A DNA stretch of 64,000 nt from Lachnospiraceae bacterium (GTDB lineage Bacteria > Bacillota_A > Clostridia > Lachnospirales > Lachnospiraceae), in NCBI GenBank assembly GCA_009774465.1, contig VSNT01000001.1:32630-96629 (forward strand), written 5' to 3'. The notes beneath the pieces are model-generated. The model searched no databases and had not been told where the DNA came from. It saw nothing but the letters and a program-made list of their open reading frames with translations. The position numbers and the translations under genes are program-made. Numbering within the stretch: position 1 is the first letter of the stretch; every line of letters starts with the position of its first letter. This document shows positions 60,656-64,000 of the stretch, piece by piece.

Positions 60656-63600
60656 TTAAATTCCTCCACCCACACCCTTAAATTTCTCTACAAATCCAGA
60701 TATTTTTTCAAACACACTTTGCTTCTTAGTATGATATTTAGGATTAAGTGGACTCATTTTCGGAAGAATCTCATTTAAATCCGTCCCATTTTCACTGGCA
60801 TATTCTTTCTTTAAGGAAGCAAGAATATATCGTTTTGCTGGTTCTACGTTAAGTTGTTCTTCATTTATTAATTCTTCAGCTTCCTTTCTTTGTTCTTCTT
60901 GTGCAAATGTAAAAAATGCATCTATGATGCTGGCTTTATCTTGAATCTCGTCTAAATTTGTCCGTTTAATAAAGTCTACTACCAAACTTTCTTTTGCACG
61001 ATTTCCGGTACTGGAACGTACTATTCGGCGTATTTCTTCTACTAAATCCGTCTTATCTTTTACATCCTTATTTTTTTCAAAAATTAATTCAAGAATATAA
61101 TCCAAGTTAATTTCTTGCGATTTTAACAAATCCACCTCAAATACGACATCATCCCAATCAATTATTGAATCTTCTTTTTTTCTCCCTTCCTTATCCCGAC
61201 GAAGCCATTCACGAATATCGTTGTACGTAGAACGATAATCCTGAATGACCCTCTCTTTCGGTATATCTATTAATTGCATACGCTCAATATCTTTATCACT
61301 AACAAAGTGTGTTGCCTTAAATTCATCAATTGCTTTCGAATCACTTAAATCAATTAACTGAAGTTCTTTTAAAATAGTAAATTCATCATAATTTTGTAAA
61401 ATATTCTCTATCCTTAAATATTCACCAAATAACTTGACAAACTCTTTTTTATCCTTTTCAGTAACAATATCTTCAATATTGGGGAAACGAGAAGACAACT
61501 CCTTTACTACATCTATATAACCACGGCAAGCCTCGCCTGTAGTAGTATCTTTAAATCCTTCCATATATTCCCCATAACTTTTTTCAAGAACAATATTCTT
61601 TGTATTGTCATCTCCAAAACACTTGATTGCATCAATTGTAGCTTGCTCTAAATTTCTAAATGTAACAATATTTCCAAATGTTTTTGTCGAATCATATATA
61701 CGGTTCGTTCTGGAAAACGCCTGCATCAGACCATGATACCGAAGATTTTTATCCACAAACAATGTATTAAGTGTCGGTGCATCAAACCCTGTCAAAAACA
61801 TGCCAACTACAATCAATAAATCCACTTCCTGGTTTTTTACGCGATTAGCTAAATCTCTATAATAATTCTGAAATTCTTTGCCTTCCACTCCAAAACTTGT
61901 TTGAAACATTTTATTATAATCATTAATCGCTGCTGCTAAAAACTCCTTCGCACTGCTATTCATTGCTGTAGGTTCAAAAGTTTCATCCTGAATTTCTCCT
62001 ATTGCGCTTTGTTCTTCGTTAGCAATAAAAGAAAAAATTGTAGCTATCTTTAATGGTCTGTTACTATCTTTCTGTAATGTATTAAGCGATTCATAGTAAA
62101 GTTTTGCTGCATCAACACTGCTTACAGCAAATATTGCATTAAATCCTTTTGCACCAATATAAGAACGATGCGTTTTTATTCTAAAATTATTCAAGATATA
62201 TTGAGAAATTTCTTTTATTCTTTCAGGATGCAGCAATGCTTCTTTTGTTTCTGCTGCTGACAGTTTTTTCTCATCTTGCTCCATCTCAATATACTTAAAT
62301 TTAGGTCGAACATCATTATAGTCAACTTTAAATTTTAAAACCTTTTCATCTCTGATTGCATCAGTAATCACATACGAATGTAATTCGCGTCCAAATACGG
62401 TTGCAGTGGTTTCTGCTCCCAATGCATTTTCAGGAAATATTGGAGTTCCGGTAAATCCAAATTGATAATATTTCTTGAATTTCCTTTTGATATTTTTTTG
62501 CACTTCACCAAACTGCGAACGATGAGCCTCATCAAATATAAATACTACCTGTTTATTATAGACTTCCAAATCCCTTTCAGCTTTTATAAGATTATTTAGT
62601 TTCTGAATGGTAGTAACAATAATTTTATTATCATCTTTTTCAATGTTACGCTTTAATCCTGATGTATTCTCTGAGCCATTAACACTATCAGGAGAAAATC
62701 TCTGATATTCTTTCATTGTCTGATAATCCAAATCTTTTCTATCAACCACAAAAAAAACATTATCTATAAATTCAAGTTCTGTTGCTAAACGTGCCGCTTT
62801 AAAACTGGTAAGCGTCTTACCAGAACCTGTCGTATGCCAAATATATCCCCCACCTTCAATCGTTCCCCACTTTTTAGCAATATATGAACTTTTTATTTTC
62901 CATAAGATTCTTTCAGCAGCCGCAATTTGATAAGGACGCATAATTAATAAATTATCGCTTGAGTCAAATACTGAATATATAAACAAAACCTTCAATATAG
63001 TATTTTTTTGAAAAAAAGTTGCAGTAAAGTCTTTCAGGTCTTTAATCAGAGTATTATCTGCTTTTGCCCAATTCATTGTAAAATCAAAACTATTCTTATC
63101 CCGCTTTGTCGTGTTTGCGAAATAACGACTATCTGTTCCATTAGAAATCACAAAAAGTTGCAAATACTTATATAAAGAGTTGTCTGAATTAAAACTTTCC
63201 TTACTATATCTATTTACCTGATTAAAAGCCTCTCGTATAGCTATTCCCCGCTTCTTCAACTCCACTTGGATAAGTGGTAAACCATTCACGAGGATCGTAA
63301 CATCATATCGATTAGCTTGTGTTCCTTTCTGCTCAAATTGAGAAATAACCTGTACTTTATTTTTCGCTATATTTTTATCTTCTTTTTTTACAAGGTAAAT
63401 ATTTTTTATATGGCCATCATCAAATACAAAATCATAAATATAATCATTATGAATTTTGCGTGTCTTATCAATATGGTTATCACTTGGCTTATCTAAATAT
63501 TCCTCGCAAAATCTTGTCCATTCTGAATCAGTAAACTGAACATCATTAAGAATCTGCAACTGTTTCCGTGCATTTTCAAACATTGCTGCTGGTGTCGTTA

Positions 63601-63769
63601 AATCTGGCAGATATTCATAACCCTGATTGACCAGGTCTTGTATAAATTCCTGTTCAAGAGATGTCTCCGTCTGATAAACAGATGATTCACGCACGCATGA
63701 TACATACTTTTCATATTTATCTAAAACAATAAAATTATTGGATTCTGCAATCGAATTATATTCATACAT
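60656..63769 (-). CDS. hsdR: Type I restriction enzyme, R (HsdR) subunit
   Basis: A 1037-residue motor and nuclease subunit. The N-terminal PD-(D/E)XK nuclease has Asp156 in RYDVTIL and the E-x-K of IQVELKKRG (170-172); the SF2 translocase has Walker A TGSGKT (314-319), DEAHRSQ (413-419), GFTGTP and GLMQAFSRTNR; a helical C terminus would contact the methylase. It cuts unmodified DNA far from its recognition site. The ATG at 63769 follows GGGG by nine bases; a TTG at 63799 is the alternative. The M and S subunits are not in the window and should lie upstream. Confidence 0.94.
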   Translation of the reverse strand: MYEYNSIAESNNFIVLDKYEKYVSCVRESSVYQTETSLEQEFIQDLVNQGYEYLPDLTTPAAMFENARKQLQILNDVQFTDSEWTRFCEEYLDKPSDNHIDKTRKIHNDYIYDFVFDDGHIKNIYLVKKEDKNIAKNKVQVISQFEQKGTQANRYDVTILVNGLPLIQVELKKRGIAIREAFNQVNRYSKESFNSDNSLYKYLQLFVISNGTDSRYFANTTKRDKNSFDFTMNWAKADNTLIKDLKDFTATFFQKNTILKVLFIYSVFDSSDNLLIMRPYQIAAAERILWKIKSSYIAKKWGTIEGGGYIWHTTGSGKTLTSFKAARLATELEFIDNVFFVVDRKDLDYQTMKEYQRFSPDSVNGSENTSGLKRNIEKDDNKIIVTTIQKLNNLIKAERDLEVYNKQVVFIFDEAHRSQFGEVQKNIKRKFKKYYQFGFTGTPIFPENALGAETTATVFGRELHSYVITDAIRDEKVLKFKVDYNDVRPKFKYIEMEQDEKKLSAAETKEALLHPERIKEISQYILNNFRIKTHRSYIGAKGFNAIFAVSSVDAAKLYYESLNTLQKDSNRPLKIATIFSFIANEEQSAIGEIQDETFEPTAMNSSAKEFLAAAINDYNKMFQTSFGVEGKEFQNYYRDLANRVKNQEVDLLIVVGMFLTGFDAPTLNTLFVDKNLRYHGLMQAFSRTNRIYDSTKTFGNIVTFRNLEQATIDAIKCFGDDNTKNIVLEKSYGEYMEGFKDTTTGEACRGYIDVVKELSSRFPNIEDIVTEKDKKEFVKLFGEYLRIENILQNYDEFTILKELQLIDLSDSKAIDEFKATHFVSDKDIERMQLIDIPKERVIQDYRSTYNDIREWLRRDKEGRKKEDSIIDWDDVVFEVDLLKSQEINLDYILELIFEKNKDVKDKTDLVEEIRRIVRSSTGNRAKESLVVDFIKRTNLDEIQDKASIIDAFFTFAQEEQRKEAEELINEEQLNVEPAKRYILASLKKEYASENGTDLNEILPKMSPLNPKYHTKKQSVFEKISGFVEKFKGVGGGI

Positions 63770-63801
63770 TGACTCTATCCCCTTCAAAATATCTTTCAAG
63801 A

Positions 63802-64000
63802 TTATTTAAAGTTATATATTTCTTTTATTTTCCTTAGCAAAAATGCCAAAACACGTTTGTCATTATCCGTCAAATCAATCACTTCATCACTGGAATGCTT
63901 TGAATGGCTTGAGAAATTAATAATTCTGTTCTCATATAGATGAGCACTGCCATCATCTATTTTTTTTAATAAATCGCCCCAATTATCATATCCTAAAAAT
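63802..64000 (-). CDS. C-terminal tail of an unidentified protein upstream of hsdR
   Basis: An open frame enters from the window edge and ends with TAA at 63802, giving 65 residues (FLGYDNWGDLLKKIDDGSAHLYENRIINFSSHSKHSSDEVIDLTDNDKRVLAFLLRKIKEIYNF). It lies 32 bases before the hsdR ATG and is surely co-transcribed. The RIINFSSHSKHSS segment reminds me of the ends of AAA-type (RloC/PrrC-like) ATPases found in type I loci, but this is a short match. Confidence 0.5.
   Translation of the reverse strand, partial: FLGYDNWGDLLKKIDDGSAHLYENRIINFSSHSKHSSDEVIDLTDNDKRVLAFLLRKIKEIYNFK

Overview
This window looks like chromosomal DNA of a gut Clostridia bacterium, most likely family Lachnospiraceae; I would not name a genus. 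The reasons are the gene families present (ANTAR regulator beside type I glutamine synthetase, DUF368, DUF6020, DUF4143 ATPases, Rpn-type nucleases, a TetM-like GTPase fused to a NYN nuclease), the AGGAGG-type ribosome binding sites, and several short palindromic repeat families scattered between genes. No tRNA, rRNA, CRISPR array or intact transposase gene was seen.

Layout. 1-3.1 kb: transglutaminase-like surface protein (cut by the window edge) coupled to a RecQ helicase, both on the minus strand. 3.15-4.3 kb: a palindromic repeat element, then a run of hairpins (repeat family B) that forms the leader of a Phd/RelE-type toxin-antitoxin pair. 4.3-13.4 kb: HAD phosphatase, DUF4143 ATPase with its own palindrome, an OmpR-type two-component system, a GT4 glycosyltransferase, DedA, and an AgrC/AgrA-like GHKL/LytTR pair. 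13.7-19.5 kb: accessory patch with a lipoprotein, SnoaL-like protein, a broken Rpn-family gene, a nitroreductase sitting on a DUF2442 remnant, DUF4180, AraC regulator, cupin and GNAT. 19.6-21.9 kb: ANTAR regulator and glnA, with a 269-bp MITE-like element flanked by an 8-bp direct repeat placed just upstream of the glnA promoter. 22-29.4 kb: housekeeping genes (nadE, hslO, methyltransferase, DUF368 transporter, hisC, GT2). 29.4-34.1 kb: a second copy of the MITE-like element, a DUF6020 membrane protein, and a polar amino acid ABC transporter. 34.2-42.7 kb: a His/Cys-repeat surface protein, a lipoprotein gene broken by an exact 410-bp tandem duplication, a GT39-like membrane protein, the GTPase-NYN fusion and a phosphoglycerate-mutase-like protein. 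42.9-45.4 kb: CarD regulator, Rpn nuclease, GNAT. 45.4-55.5 kb: a complete sugar-utilisation locus (ROK repressor, ROK kinase, ABC importer, GH2 beta-mannosidase, FAD oxidoreductase, SIS isomerase). 55.5-60.6 kb: membrane proteins, a MerR regulator with a textbook long-spacer promoter, a PAS-CPBP fusion and an HD phosphohydrolase. 60.6-64 kb: a type I restriction HsdR subunit and the tail of another gene just upstream of it.

How the genes work together. The clearest functional unit is the GH2 locus: import of a glycan fragment, intracellular hydrolysis, phosphorylation, and probably oxidation or isomerisation of the product, under a divergently encoded ROK repressor with a palindromic candidate operator. 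The most unusual material is non-coding: three families of short palindromic elements (A at 3.2 kb; B at 3.5 and 27.1 kb; C at 21.7 and 29.4 kb) sit in leaders and beside promoters. Family B carries its own ribosome binding site and start codons and appears to feed translation into the gene downstream. Starts were chosen from ribosome binding sites and often differ from the longest open frame.
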